A DNA stretch of 59,591 nucleotides, taken from positions 1-59,591 of the forward strand of contig NZ_RFAR01000074.1 in the NCBI RefSeq assembly GCF_003693445.1, in the 5' to 3' direction. This document shows positions 1-7,632 of the stretch, one piece after another (position 1 is the stretch's first letter; every line of letters starts with the position of its first letter). Under the pieces are notes generated by a model that saw only the letters and a program-made list of their open reading frames with translations, was not told the DNA's origin and ran no database searches. The stretch is from Aquitalea palustris (GTDB taxonomy: Bacteria > Pseudomonadota > Gammaproteobacteria > Burkholderiales > Chromobacteriaceae). Both the position numbers and the translations under genes were made by a program.

Positions 1-47
1 TACGGCAAGTCGGCGCAACGCAGAATCGGGGGTTTTGTGAGCGGGTC

Positions 48-596
48 TTAGTGGCCGGCTGCTTTCCAGGCTTCCACCGCTTTCATGGTATTGGCCACAT
101 GCTGGTTGGGGTCCATGGCGCTGTAGCTGTACCACACCTTGTGGTCCGGGGTGATCACGTAGGAGGTGCGGCTGGCATAGCTGGTGCCGGGAATCATCAC
201 CGTATCGTAAGCCTTCATGATCTTGCGCTCGCCATCGGCCGCCACCGGGAATTTGCTGCGGCATTCGGACACGGAAAAGCGCTGCAGCTTTTCGATGTCA
301 TCGCCGGATACGCCAATCACCGTGGCGCCCAGCGCCTTGAACTTGTCCACCGCTTCGGCAAACAGGTGGGCTTCCACCGTGCAGCCACTGGTGAAGGCCG
401 CCGGGTAGAAGTACAGCACCACCGGGCCGTGCTGCAGCGCTTCGTTCAGCGAATACTGAAAGCGCTTGCCGCCCAGCGAGGCTTCGGTGCGAAAGTCGGG
501 CGCGGCGGCGCCCTTGGCCAGCTCGGCCTGGGCCAGCGCCGAACACAGCAGGGCGCTGACACCCAGCGACAGACACAGACGGGATAACAGTTTCAT
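48..596 (-). CDS. Exported thiol peroxidase, AhpC/TSA (Bcp-like) peroxiredoxin
   Basis: The 182-residue product has a signal peptide (about residues 1-24, ending ALAQA) followed by a peroxiredoxin fold. The peroxidatic cysteine is Cys72 in the segment YPAAFTSGCTVEA. The second cysteine five residues later, usual in Bcp proteins, is absent; Cys112 may resolve instead. Family role: reduction of hydrogen peroxide and organic hydroperoxides, here probably in the periplasm. I chose the ATG at 596 rather than an upstream in-frame start because it gives a clean signal peptide and has GGAG about eight bases before it. It lies 40 bases downstream of the DeoR-type gene and may be cotranscribed with it. 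Confidence 0.85.
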   Translation of the reverse strand: MKLLSRLCLSLGVSALLCSALAQAELAKGAAAPDFRTEASLGGKRFQYSLNEALQHGPVVLYFYPAAFTSGCTVEAHLFAEAVDKFKALGATVIGVSGDDIEKLQRFSVSECRSKFPVAADGERKIMKAYDTVMIPGTSYASRTSYVITPDHKVWYSYSAMDPNQHVANTMKAVEAWKAAGH

Positions 597-636
597 GGCA
601 GGACTCCGTAGTACAGCGGGTGCTTGGGCGTAAGGA

Positions 637-1401
637 TCAGCCGGCCACAAACAGCTGGGTGCCGGCTTCGGCAATCACCGCTTCCATTTCCGCCGGCACC
701 GGCTTGTCGGTAAACAAGGCATGCACCTGCGACAGATGGCCCAGTTCCACCAGTGCCGGGCGGCCAAACTTGGAGTGATCGGCCGCCAGCAATACCTGGC
801 GTGACTGCTGGATGATGGCTTCCGAGGTGCGTACTTCACGATAGTCGTAATCGCGCAGTACGCCGTCGTTTTCGATGCTGGAAATGCCGATGATGCCGTA
901 ATCCACCTTGAACTGGCGGATCAGCTGCACCGTGGCCTCGCCGGTGATGCCACGGTCGCGCTTGCGCAGTACGCCGCCCAGCACGATGACTTCGCAATCC
1001 GGGTAGTCGCACATCATGTCGGCCACGTGCAGGTTGTTGGTGATCACCCGCAGGCCGCGATGGCGGTGCAGCGCCTTGGCCACTTCTTCGGTGGTGGTGC
1101 CGATATTGATGAACAAGGAGGCATTGTCGGGAATCTGCTTGGCCAGCAGCTCGGCCAGCCGGCGTTTTTCCTCGATGCACAGCACCTGGCGTGCGTTGTA
1201 GGCCACGTTTTCCACGCTGGACAGCACGCTGGCACCGCCGTGATAGCGTTGCAGCAACTGGTGTTCTGCCATCAGCGCAATGTCGCGGCGTATGGTCTGG
1301 TGGGTGACGCCAAAATGGGCAGCCAGCTTTTCCACGGTGACATAGCTTTCGCGATGGACGATGCCCAGCAGTTCTTGCTGGCGCTGATTGAGAATGATCA
1401 T
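637..1401 (-). CDS. DeoR/GlpR-family transcriptional repressor
   Basis: The 254-residue protein has the DeoR architecture. An N-terminal winged helix-turn-helix (about 1-60, with VTHQTIRRDIALM as recognition helix) is followed by a sugar-phosphate-binding domain containing INIGTTTEEVAKAL, TNNLHVA and the DYGIIGISSI segment. Family members sense phosphorylated sugars or glycerol-3-phosphate and repress adjacent catabolic genes. The resemblance is closest to GlpR, but no glycerol genes lie nearby, so the ligand is unknown. A 6+6-base dyad at 1463-1478 upstream is a candidate autoregulatory operator. No strong ribosome-binding site precedes the start. Confidence 0.85.
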   Translation of the reverse strand: MIILNQRQQELLGIVHRESYVTVEKLAAHFGVTHQTIRRDIALMAEHQLLQRYHGGASVLSSVENVAYNARQVLCIEEKRRLAELLAKQIPDNASLFINIGTTTEEVAKALHRHRGLRVITNNLHVADMMCDYPDCEVIVLGGVLRKRDRGITGEATVQLIRQFKVDYGIIGISSIENDGVLRDYDYREVRTSEAIIQQSRQVLLAADHSKFGRPALVELGHLSQVHALFTDKPVPAEMEAVIAEAGTQLFVAG

Positions 1402-1462
1402 GGTGGCGGGTCGTTGTCTGTATGCAGCGGTGTTGGAGGCTGTCCGATTCTACATGAGCGGC

Positions 1463-1478
1463 GCATTTCGCCAAATGC
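1463..1478. promoter_or_regulatory. Candidate DeoR operator (GCATTT-N4-AAATGC)
   Basis: A perfect dyad with six-base arms and a four-base spacer lies 62 bases upstream of the DeoR-type start, between it and the MOSC gene. The nine-base word GTCTGTATG also occurs on both sides of the interval (1416-1424 and 1480-1488). Assignment to this regulator is by position only. Confidence 0.35.
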
Positions 1479-1497
1479 CGTCTGTATGAGCCACATT

Positions 1498-2097
1498 TCA
1501 GTCCAGCCGGTGCAGCCTGCGGCGGAAGGCCTCGGCCATACTCAGCTGGCGCGGGCCGGGCAGGATGCGAAAGCGCTCGCCTGCCTGCAGCGTGCCGGTT
1601 TGCAATACCGCCAGATAAAAGCCGCAATGGCCGCTTTGCGCCATCAGCTTGACTGCGAGGCGCATGTCCATGTGCGCCTGGAACTTGAAGCAGGGCTGGC
1701 GCGGCTCGGTAATCTGCAGTTGGCAATCGGCAAATTCCAGCACATCCCCCACATAGGCATCTTGCTCCAGCAGGCCGCTGATGGTGAGGTTCTCCCCCAG
1801 TATGCCGTGGTGCAGTGTAGTACCGGCATGGCGCGAGCCATGCTGCTGGCAGGCTTGCTCCCAGAAGGGGTAATGCTCCAGCGGATAGGCGTAAATGGCC
1901 TTGGCCAGCCCGCCATGTACCGTGGGGTCGGCCTGCTCGTCGCCTGCCAGTCCCAGCTTGCCCACGGCAATGGCCGTGGGGCGGAGCAGGGTGCTGACCG
2001 GCAGCTTGTTGATGCCGCTCATGATGCGGCGGCCCTCGATCAGCATGGGGCTGACCGCTGCCAGATTGATGGAGTGCAGGGTGGGGCTGTCGCTCAT
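1498..2097 (-). CDS. MOSC-domain protein (YiiM-like)
   Basis: The 199-residue product matches the MOSC family, which delivers sulfur or molybdenum cofactor groups and in YiiM detoxifies N-hydroxylated bases. Visible features are the VGKLGLAGDEQADPTVHGG segment and the GENLTISGL motif. A conserved cysteine follows in EPRQPCFKF, the predicted cofactor-binding position. The chosen ATG at 2097 starts seven bases after the stop of the upstream FAD oxidoreductase; an in-frame start at 2130 would overlap that gene by 26 bases. It is the third gene of a MocR / oxidoreductase / MOSC transcription unit. The substrate is not predictable from sequence. Confidence 0.85.
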   Translation of the reverse strand: MSDSPTLHSINLAAVSPMLIEGRRIMSGINKLPVSTLLRPTAIAVGKLGLAGDEQADPTVHGGLAKAIYAYPLEHYPFWEQACQQHGSRHAGTTLHHGILGENLTISGLLEQDAYVGDVLEFADCQLQITEPRQPCFKFQAHMDMRLAVKLMAQSGHCGFYLAVLQTGTLQAGERFRILPGPRQLSMAEAFRRRLHRLD

Positions 2098-2104
2098 GTC
2101 GGTC

Positions 2105-3205
2105 TCATCTGTGTTGATTGGCCATGGCACCCACCATCGCCGCCAGCGCCAGGCAACTGGTCAGGCCGGGAGATTCGATGCCGTAGAGGTTGATCAGTCC
2201 GGCGATACCATACTCGGCCGGCCCCTGGATGACAAAGTCGGCATCCGGCTCACTGGGCCCGGCCAGCTTGGGACGTACCCCGGCATAACCCGGTTGCAGC
2301 GCGCCATCCGCCAGCTGCGGCCACCACTGGCGGATGCTGTGGTAAAAGGCGGCGGCGCGGGCCGGGTCCAGCTGGTAATCTACGCCGTCTATCCATTCCA
2401 CATCCGGGCCGAAGCGCGCCTGGCCGGCCAGGTCCAGCGTCAGGTGGCAGCCCAGCCCGCCCGCTTCCGGCAGCGGATAAATCAGCCGCGAGAACGGCGA
2501 ATGGCCACTGAGGCTGAAATACACGCCACGCGCATAATGGGCCGTCGGGATGGTTTCACGTGGAACACCTTCAATGTTGCTGGCGACAGCAGCTGCCCAC
2601 GCCCCGGCGGCGTTGATGACAGATCTGGCCTTGATGGTGATGCCGGCAATCTCCAGTTCCATGCCATCTGCCAGCACCCGGCCACGGTTGAGCGGGGAGT
2701 GGCAGGCCAGTTGCGCGCCGTGGGCTTCGGCATCGGCCAGCAGGGCCTGCAGCAGCGCGTGGCTGTCGATGATGCCGGTGGAGGGGGACAGCAAGGCGGC
2801 ATGGGCGCTCAGTGCCGGCTCCAGCGCCCGCACCCCGGCGGCGTCCAGCCATTGCAGATCGTGCACGCCATTGGTGGCGGCGCGGCTGGCAATGGCTTGC
2901 AGCCGTGGCAGGTCGGCGACAGTGTTGGCCAGCAGCAGCTTGCCGATGCGCTGGTGCGGGATGCGCCGCTCGGCGCAGTAGCGATACAGCAGATCGCGGC
3001 CCTGCACGCACAACCGGGCCTTCAGGCTGCCGCTGGGGTAGTAGAGGCCGGCGTGGATCACTTCGCTATTGCGGCTGCTGCAATGCTGGCCAATCTGGCT
3101 TTCGGCCTCGCAGATCAGCACCTCGCGTCCGGCCATGGCCAGCTGGCGGGCAATCGCCAAGCCCACCACGCCGGCACCGATGACTACGCAGTCCAGTGTG
3201 TCCAT
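2105..3205 (-). CDS. FAD-dependent oxidoreductase, L-2-hydroxyglutarate oxidase-like (DAO family)
   Basis: The 366-residue protein begins with a dinucleotide-binding motif (GAGVVG at 10-15) and continues as a DAO-family flavoprotein. It includes [21 protein letters not shown] and a C-terminal [18 protein letters not shown] segment typical of L-2-hydroxyglutarate dehydrogenases. Known members oxidise L-2-hydroxyglutarate and pass electrons to the quinone pool or oxygen. The ATG at 3205 overlaps the MocR stop by one base (TGATG), indicating translational coupling; a longer in-frame extension to 3421 lies wholly inside the MocR gene and is rejected. Position after a MocR regulator leaves an amino-acid-related substrate possible. 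A parS-like sequence lies within the coding region. Confidence 0.8.
   Translation of the reverse strand: MDTLDCVVIGAGVVGLAIARQLAMAGREVLICEAESQIGQHCSSRNSEVIHAGLYYPSGSLKARLCVQGRDLLYRYCAERRIPHQRIGKLLLANTVADLPRLQAIASRAATNGVHDLQWLDAAGVRALEPALSAHAALLSPSTGIIDSHALLQALLADAEAHGAQLACHSPLNRGRVLADGMELEIAGITIKARSVINAAGAWAAAVASNIEGVPRETIPTAHYARGVYFSLSGHSPFSRLIYPLPEAGGLGCHLTLDLAGQARFGPDVEWIDGVDYQLDPARAAAFYHSIRQWWPQLADGALQPGYAGVRPKLAGPSEPDADFVIQGPAEYGIAGLINLYGIESPGLTSCLALAAMVGAMANQHR
2552..2567 (-). other. parS-like ParB-binding site 1
   Basis: Read on the minus strand the sequence is TGTTCCACGTGAAACC. It matches 15 of 16 positions of the widely conserved chromosomal parS consensus TGTTNCACGTGAAACA; only the last base differs. 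It lies inside the FAD oxidoreductase gene, which is common for parS sites. A second copy is at 31686-31701 on the opposite strand. Confidence 0.65.
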
Positions 3206-4638
3206 CAGGTTTTCCCTGCCAGTTGCTCGCTGGCCAGCCAGCCCAGGGTGCGGATGTCTTCCGCCAGCTGGGTGGACCAGGGCTGGCCGCAATTGATGCG
3301 CAGGCAATGGCCAAAACGCGGTTCGGCGGAAAACACCAGGCCGGGGGCGAAACTGATGGAGCGCGCCAGGGCCGTTTCCAGCATGGCCTGGCTGTCCAGC
3401 CCCTCCGGGCCTTCCACCCAAAGCAGCATGCCGCCCTGTGGCCGCCGCACGCGGGTGCCACGCGGGAAGGCGTCCAGCACCGCATCGGCCAGGGCATCCA
3501 TCTGCTGCTTCAATTGCTGGCGGATACGCTGGCTGATGCGGGCGTAATCGCCGCTGGCCAGCACCTCGGACAACACCGCCAGCAGGATGGCCGGGCTGAC
3601 CAGGCTGCTGCTCTCGCGCAGCCGCTCCAGCGCGGCATGGTGGCGGCCGCCGGACAGCCAGCCCAGGCGGAAGGCAGGGGCAAAGCTCTTGGTAAAGGAC
3701 GAGCAGTAAATCACCTCGCCGTCGCGGTCCCAGGCCTTGAGCGGCGTGGGATGCTGGGCGCCGAAGTACAGTTCGCCGAACACATCGTCCTCAATGATGG
3801 TGAGGCCGTGGCGGCGTGCCAGTTGCAGCAGGCGCTTTTTGTTGTCGTCCGGCATCAGCGCGCCGGTGGGGTTCTGGAAGTTGGTCACCGTCACCAGGCA
3901 TTTCACCGGCGCACCGTGGCGCAGGGCGAATTCCAGCGCCTCCAGCGACAGGCCGGCGTCCGGCGTGCAGGGAATCTCCAGCGCCTTCAGCCCCAGCGTC
4001 TGCAGGGTTTGCAGCAGGCCGAAGTACACCGGGGTTTCCACCGCCACCACATCGCCCGGCCGGGTGAGCAAGCGTAGCGACAGGCTGATGGCCTCGGTAA
4101 TGCCCTGGGTAAACAGTACCTTGTCCAGCGGGATATCCAGCTGCCAACTGGCGGCCAGCCGCCGTATCTGCTGCTGCAGCTGTTGCTGGTCGGCGGTGGG
4201 CAGGTAGGCGCCGATCAGCTCGGGCTGACGCGCCAGCAGCAGCTGCATGCGCCGTGACAGCTCCTGCGCCGGGTACAGGCTGCTGTGCGCCTCGGCCATG
4301 TGCAGTTGCTGGCGGATGGACGAGGCGGACAGGCGGATCAGCTGGCTCATGCGGCTGTCCACATCCACCAGCGCGGCGGCGGTGGGGCCGGGCTGAGCAG
4401 TCGTACCGCTGGCGACATGGCGCGGCAGCGCGGCAAAAAAGCCGCTGCGCGGTCGCGCCACCACGCGCTGCTGTTCTTCCAGGTGGCGATAAGCCGCCAG
4501 CGCGGTCAGGGTGTTGACCCCGTGTTCGGCAGCCAGCTGACGCACCGCCGGCAGGCGGCTGCCCGGTGGCCATTCGCCATTGTCCAGCCGGGCTTGCAGC
4601 TGGTGGGCGATATGCAGATAAAGCGGAAGATCGGTCAT
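3205..4638 (-). CDS. MocR-family regulator (GntR winged helix fused to aminotransferase domain)
   Basis: The 477-residue protein joins a GntR-type winged helix (about 1-68, with [17 protein letters not shown]) to a fold-type I aminotransferase domain. The PLP-anchoring lysine is Lys317 in [22 protein letters not shown] (253-259) and EDDVFGELY near 283 are also intact. MocR proteins sense PLP or amino-acid adducts and activate neighbouring genes. It is the first gene of the operon with the FAD oxidoreductase and MOSC protein and is divergent from the BenE-type transporter. A dyad at 4641-4656 just upstream is a candidate autoregulatory site. It could act on either flank; the effector is unknown. 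Confidence 0.88.
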   Translation of the reverse strand: MTDLPLYLHIAHQLQARLDNGEWPPGSRLPAVRQLAAEHGVNTLTALAAYRHLEEQQRVVARPRSGFFAALPRHVASGTTAQPGPTAAALVDVDSRMSQLIRLSASSIRQQLHMAEAHSSLYPAQELSRRMQLLLARQPELIGAYLPTADQQQLQQQIRRLAASWQLDIPLDKVLFTQGITEAISLSLRLLTRPGDVVAVETPVYFGLLQTLQTLGLKALEIPCTPDAGLSLEALEFALRHGAPVKCLVTVTNFQNPTGALMPDDNKKRLLQLARRHGLTIIEDDVFGELYFGAQHPTPLKAWDRDGEVIYCSSFTKSFAPAFRLGWLSGGRHHAALERLRESSSLVSPAILLAVLSEVLASGDYARISQRIRQQLKQQMDALADAVLDAFPRGTRVRRPQGGMLLWVEGPEGLDSQAMLETALARSISFAPGLVFSAEPRFGHCLRINCGQPWSTQLAEDIRTLGWLASEQLAGKT

Positions 4639-4640
4639 TG

Positions 4641-4656
4641 CTGTTCTATATAACAG
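4641..4656. promoter_or_regulatory. Candidate MocR operator, dyad CTGTTcTATAtAACAG
   Basis: A near-perfect 16-base palindrome (14 of 16 symmetrical positions) lies three bases upstream of the MocR start codon, in the 114-base divergent interval with the BenE-type gene. A half-site-like CTGTTTG follows at 4674-4680. Its AT-rich centre could also form part of a promoter -10 element. Function inferred from position and symmetry. Confidence 0.4.
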
Positions 4657-4752
4657 ATTCAGCCCAGTCTACGCTGTTTGTATCGGGTGTGGGAAGGCAG
4701 ACGGATCGCCATCGCTTACCCTGTGTGCATTGACGCATCAAGGAACCCATCC

Positions 4753-6015
4753 ATGTCCACCCTTTCCCCGCGAGAGTCTCCTGCCAGCCCGCCGCATGCT
4801 GATCGTGTGCCGTTCAGCTGGTCGCATTTCTCGCCTTCGGCCGGCCTTGCCGCAGTGCTTGCACTGCTGGTGGGGTATTCCGGCCCCTTTCTTATTATTG
4901 TGCACGCCGCCCAGTCCGCCGGGCTGAGCGCGGCCCAGCTGGGCTCCTGGGTGTGGGCGGTGTCCATTGCCTCCGGCGTGGCCGGTATCTGGCTCACCCT
5001 GCGCTGGCGCGTGCCGGTGATTACCGCCTGGAGCACGCCGGGTGCGGCGCTGCTGCTGGCAGCGCTACCCGGCGTACCGTATGGCGAGGCAGTGGGGGCG
5101 TTTCTGGCGGCGGCCATCATCGTTACCCTGGTCGGGGTGAGTGGTGCCTTCGACAAGCTGATGAAGATTTTCCCGGCCTCGCTGGCGGCCGCCATGCTGG
5201 GCGGCATCCTCTTTCACTTTGTCGCCGATGTGGCGGGAGCAGCCAGTCAGCAGGCGCTGCTGGTGGTACCGATGACGGTGCTGTTCTTTGTCGGCCGCAA
5301 GCTGTTTCCGCGCTTTGCCTTGCTGGCGGCCATTGGCCTGGGCCTGGCCATCGCCAGCTGGCAGGGCATGTATGGCGCGGCGGCCAGCTGGCAGGGCAGC
5401 AGCGGCCCGCTGTTTACCATGCCGCAGTGGTCGTGGACGGCCTTTGTCAATCTGGCCTTGCCGCTGGCCTTGCTGGCACTCACCAGCCAGTTTCTGCCGG
5501 GGATGGCGGTGTTGTCGGCTTCCGGCTATCACATTCCGGCGCGCTCACCGGTAACCGTGCTGGGGCTGGCCTCCATCATTACCGCGCCGCTGGGTGGCCA
5601 TGGTGTGACGCTGGCGGCCATCATCGCCGCCATTTGCACCGGGCCGGAAGCCCACCCGGACCCGCAACGCCGCTACATGGCCGGGCTGGTGTGTGGAGCG
5701 CTGTATATCGTGCTGGGCATTGCCGGTGGCGCGCTGGCCGGCCTGGTGCTGCTCTTGCCCAAGGCGCTGGTGGTGACGGCGGCCGGGCTGGCGCTGTTTG
5801 GTACGCTGGCTTCATCGCTGACTGCCGCGCTGATGGATGAAGGCCACCGCGAAGCCGCCTTGCTTACCTTTGTGGTGGCGGCATCGGGCGTCACCATTGC
5901 CGGGCTGGGTTCACCCTTGTGGGCGGTACTGGCCGGTGGCAGCGTAAGCTGGCTGCTGAAGGCGCGCCCCAAAAGCACGCCGGCCATGACGCCGGTGCCA
6001 CAGCGCAAAAACTGA
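4753..6015 (+). CDS. BenE-family benzoate/H+ symporter-like membrane protein
   Basis: The 420-residue product is almost entirely hydrophobic, with about 11-12 predicted membrane segments. It carries BenE-family sequences such as VITAWSTPGAALL and the GGHGVTLAAIIAAICTGPEAH segment. Known members import benzoate with protons, but many act on unknown substrates, and no benzoate-degradation genes are nearby. The ATG at 4753 has AAGGA about eight bases upstream; an in-frame start at 4678 would add a polar, unconserved leader. It is divergent from the MocR gene, which is a plausible regulator. A bidirectional terminator follows directly. Confidence 0.85.
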   Translation: MSTLSPRESPASPPHADRVPFSWSHFSPSAGLAAVLALLVGYSGPFLIIVHAAQSAGLSAAQLGSWVWAVSIASGVAGIWLTLRWRVPVITAWSTPGAALLLAALPGVPYGEAVGAFLAAAIIVTLVGVSGAFDKLMKIFPASLAAAMLGGILFHFVADVAGAASQQALLVVPMTVLFFVGRKLFPRFALLAAIGLGLAIASWQGMYGAAASWQGSSGPLFTMPQWSWTAFVNLALPLALLALTSQFLPGMAVLSASGYHIPARSPVTVLGLASIITAPLGGHGVTLAAIIAAICTGPEAHPDPQRRYMAGLVCGALYIVLGIAGGALAGLVLLLPKALVVTAAGLALFGTLASSLTAALMDEGHREAALLTFVVAASGVTIAGLGSPLWAVLAGGSVSWLLKARPKSTPAMTPVPQRKN

Positions 6016-6028
6016 CCCGATGTTGAGG

Positions 6029-6066
6029 AAAAATGGCCGCCCAGTAGCATGCAGGCGGCCATTTTT
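6029..6066. terminator. Bidirectional intrinsic terminator
   Basis: A 13-base stem (AAAAATGGCCGCC and its complement) encloses a 12-base loop. Runs of T follow on both strands. It separates the convergent BenE-type and fimbrial genes; its right arm touches the fimbrial stop codon. Confidence 0.85.
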
Positions 6067-7082
6067 CATTGGTAAGACAGGGTGAAGGTGGCGGTGGCGG
6101 ACAAGCTGCCGGGGCTAACCGTGCCAGTGCGGATATAGCTGACGGAGAAGGGAAAGTTGCGCGGGCCGGCAAGGTTGGCCAGCAAGAGCTGATTGGTATT
6201 GCCTGCGATGGCGGAGTCGGGGCCAAAACGGATGGTGCTGCCCTGATAGGACAGTTGCAAGCCAACGCCTTTCGCGGTGGAGCCACTGCCCAGGCTGAGG
6301 ATGTCGCTGGTCTGGCCGCTATTGTTGTTGTCGGTGAAGGTGAGGTACAGCCTGGTGGTGGCCGGACAATTGATGGTAAGGGCAAACGAGGTATTGCCGG
6401 CAAGGCTGCCTACCGTTGGCAATGCGCTGTTGCTGATCACCGGCAGGTTGATGCTGCTGGAGCTGATGCCGCTGAGCGCGCAGCTCGTGGCCGCCAGGGA
6501 AAATCCATTGGCCTGCAACGAGGTTTCCCCCGGCAGGGTGAGATAGGGCAGCCATGTGCCGCCCAGGCGCAAGATGGCGTTTACCGTGTTGTTGAGCTGG
6601 ACTGTTCCGCTACCGATGGTGGAGGCCGTCTTGTAAAAAGCGAGGTAAAACGTGCCACTGAGCTTGGTCTGCACTCCGCTGCTGCTGCAGATCAGCCGAT
6701 TGCGGATATTGCCATCTCCCGTGTTGCTGCCATCCACCCACACCGTTGCGCGTGAACAGCTTGCCGGCGCACTGACCGCGAAACCGGCGGCATAGCCTAT
6801 GCCCGGCACATTGGTGCTGAATACGCTGCGGCCATTGATCATGGTGACATAGTTACCGGTGGTCATCTTGATGCCCAGTTCCTTGCTATTGCTGTCACTG
6901 CTGTCGCAATTGAACTGTACGCCAGGTGTAGAGGCGATATCGCTACCCAGCTGGCTGTTGAGCGGAATGTCGCGGGCAAAGGTGAGATTCGGCAGGGCAA
7001 TGCTGCTGCCGGCGGCTGGGGTGCAGAGCGCCCACGCCGTTGTCGGCAGCAATAGACTGAGCAGACTGAGCAGATGCTTCAT
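6066..7082 (-). CDS. Two-domain fimbrial tip-adhesin-like protein, orphan
   Basis: The 338-residue protein has an 18-residue signal peptide (MKHLLSLLSLLLPTTAWA), a receptor-binding-type N-terminal half, and a C-terminal half resembling a chaperone-usher pilin. The C-terminal half has the pattern CALSGISSSSINLPVIS, then FALTINCPATTRLYLTF, ending FPFSVSYIRTGTVSPGSLSATATFTLSYQ. This last strand and penultimate tyrosine are typical of subunits assembled by donor-strand exchange. FimH/MrkD-type adhesins share this layout. No chaperone, usher or major pilin gene is present in the window. The internal ATG at 7082 is chosen for the signal peptide and AGGA four bases upstream. The receptor is unknown. 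Confidence 0.75.
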   Translation of the reverse strand: MKHLLSLLSLLLPTTAWALCTPAAGSSIALPNLTFARDIPLNSQLGSDIASTPGVQFNCDSSDSNSKELGIKMTTGNYVTMINGRSVFSTNVPGIGYAAGFAVSAPASCSRATVWVDGSNTGDGNIRNRLICSSSGVQTKLSGTFYLAFYKTASTIGSGTVQLNNTVNAILRLGGTWLPYLTLPGETSLQANGFSLAATSCALSGISSSSINLPVISNSALPTVGSLAGNTSFALTINCPATTRLYLTFTDNNNSGQTSDILSLGSGSTAKGVGLQLSYQGSTIRFGPDSAIAGNTNQLLLANLAGPRNFPFSVSYIRTGTVSPGSLSATATFTLSYQ

Positions 7083-7632
7083 GATCCTGACAACCCCCCT
7101 CTGGCAGCGGCACAAGGCCGTATCCGCAGAATCTAGTCGTCTGGCTCAGCATGTTTTCTAAGAAAATTTTAATTTATCAAAAGAATATTCTGCAAAACAC
7201 CTTGATGCCGTGCGGATGGGGGCTGCCGTGGCGCTGATCTCGGGCAGAGGGATTTCGGATTTTTGTCCGGTATCACGATGCAGGGGATGGGCTATTTTCA
7301 TGACTCGCTACGCCAGACAGACCCAGAAAAGTTACTCGATGAGCAAGGATTTTCTGTTAAGCCAAGCCATGGCTTAGCCCTGTCGTTGTGAATGATCGGG
7401 CATGGTTGCTGGCTGAATTGAGGCCGTGGCGTACGGCCCTGTCCAGTGCGGTGATGCCGGCTATTCGGTGGGTTTGGTCTAGCACAATCCTGGCAGCAAG
7501 CTGGTCATGTTCCGGCCTGCCGTGTACAGTGATCATTCTGTATACAATTTTCCAGTCAGCACAATATCGGCCATAAAATGCCGGCCGGATGCGCTTGGCG
7601 CGGCTGACATGGTTGAAAAAGGAGTGAACAAG
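7083..7632. other. Long intergenic region between divergent genes
   Basis: No convincing gene is seen in these 550 bases. The left end (7150-7200) is AT-rich and probably holds the fimbrial promoter. The stretch 7523-7546 packs the palindromes TGTACA, TGATCA and TGTATACA close together and may bind a regulator of the aminopeptidase gene. TAAAAT at 7574-7579 is a possible -10 element for that gene. The middle (about 7200-7500) shows nothing I can assign. Confidence 0.5.
7523..7546. promoter_or_regulatory. Clustered palindromes upstream of aminopeptidase gene
   Basis: TGTACA (7523), TGATCA (7530) and TGTATACA (7539) occur within 24 bases. The outer two form an imperfect inverted pair. TGTATACA resembles operators of GntR-type regulators, but no such regulator can be tied to it here. 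Confidence 0.25.

Noticed and set aside
1895-3547. A 550-codon plus-strand frame across the MOSC, FAD oxidoreductase and MocR genes
   Set aside because: It spans three minus-strand genes with clear motifs and has no domain of its own.
7388-7576. A 62-codon plus-strand frame in the 7083-7632 interval
   Set aside because: No ribosome-binding site, atypical composition, no domain; probably non-coding.
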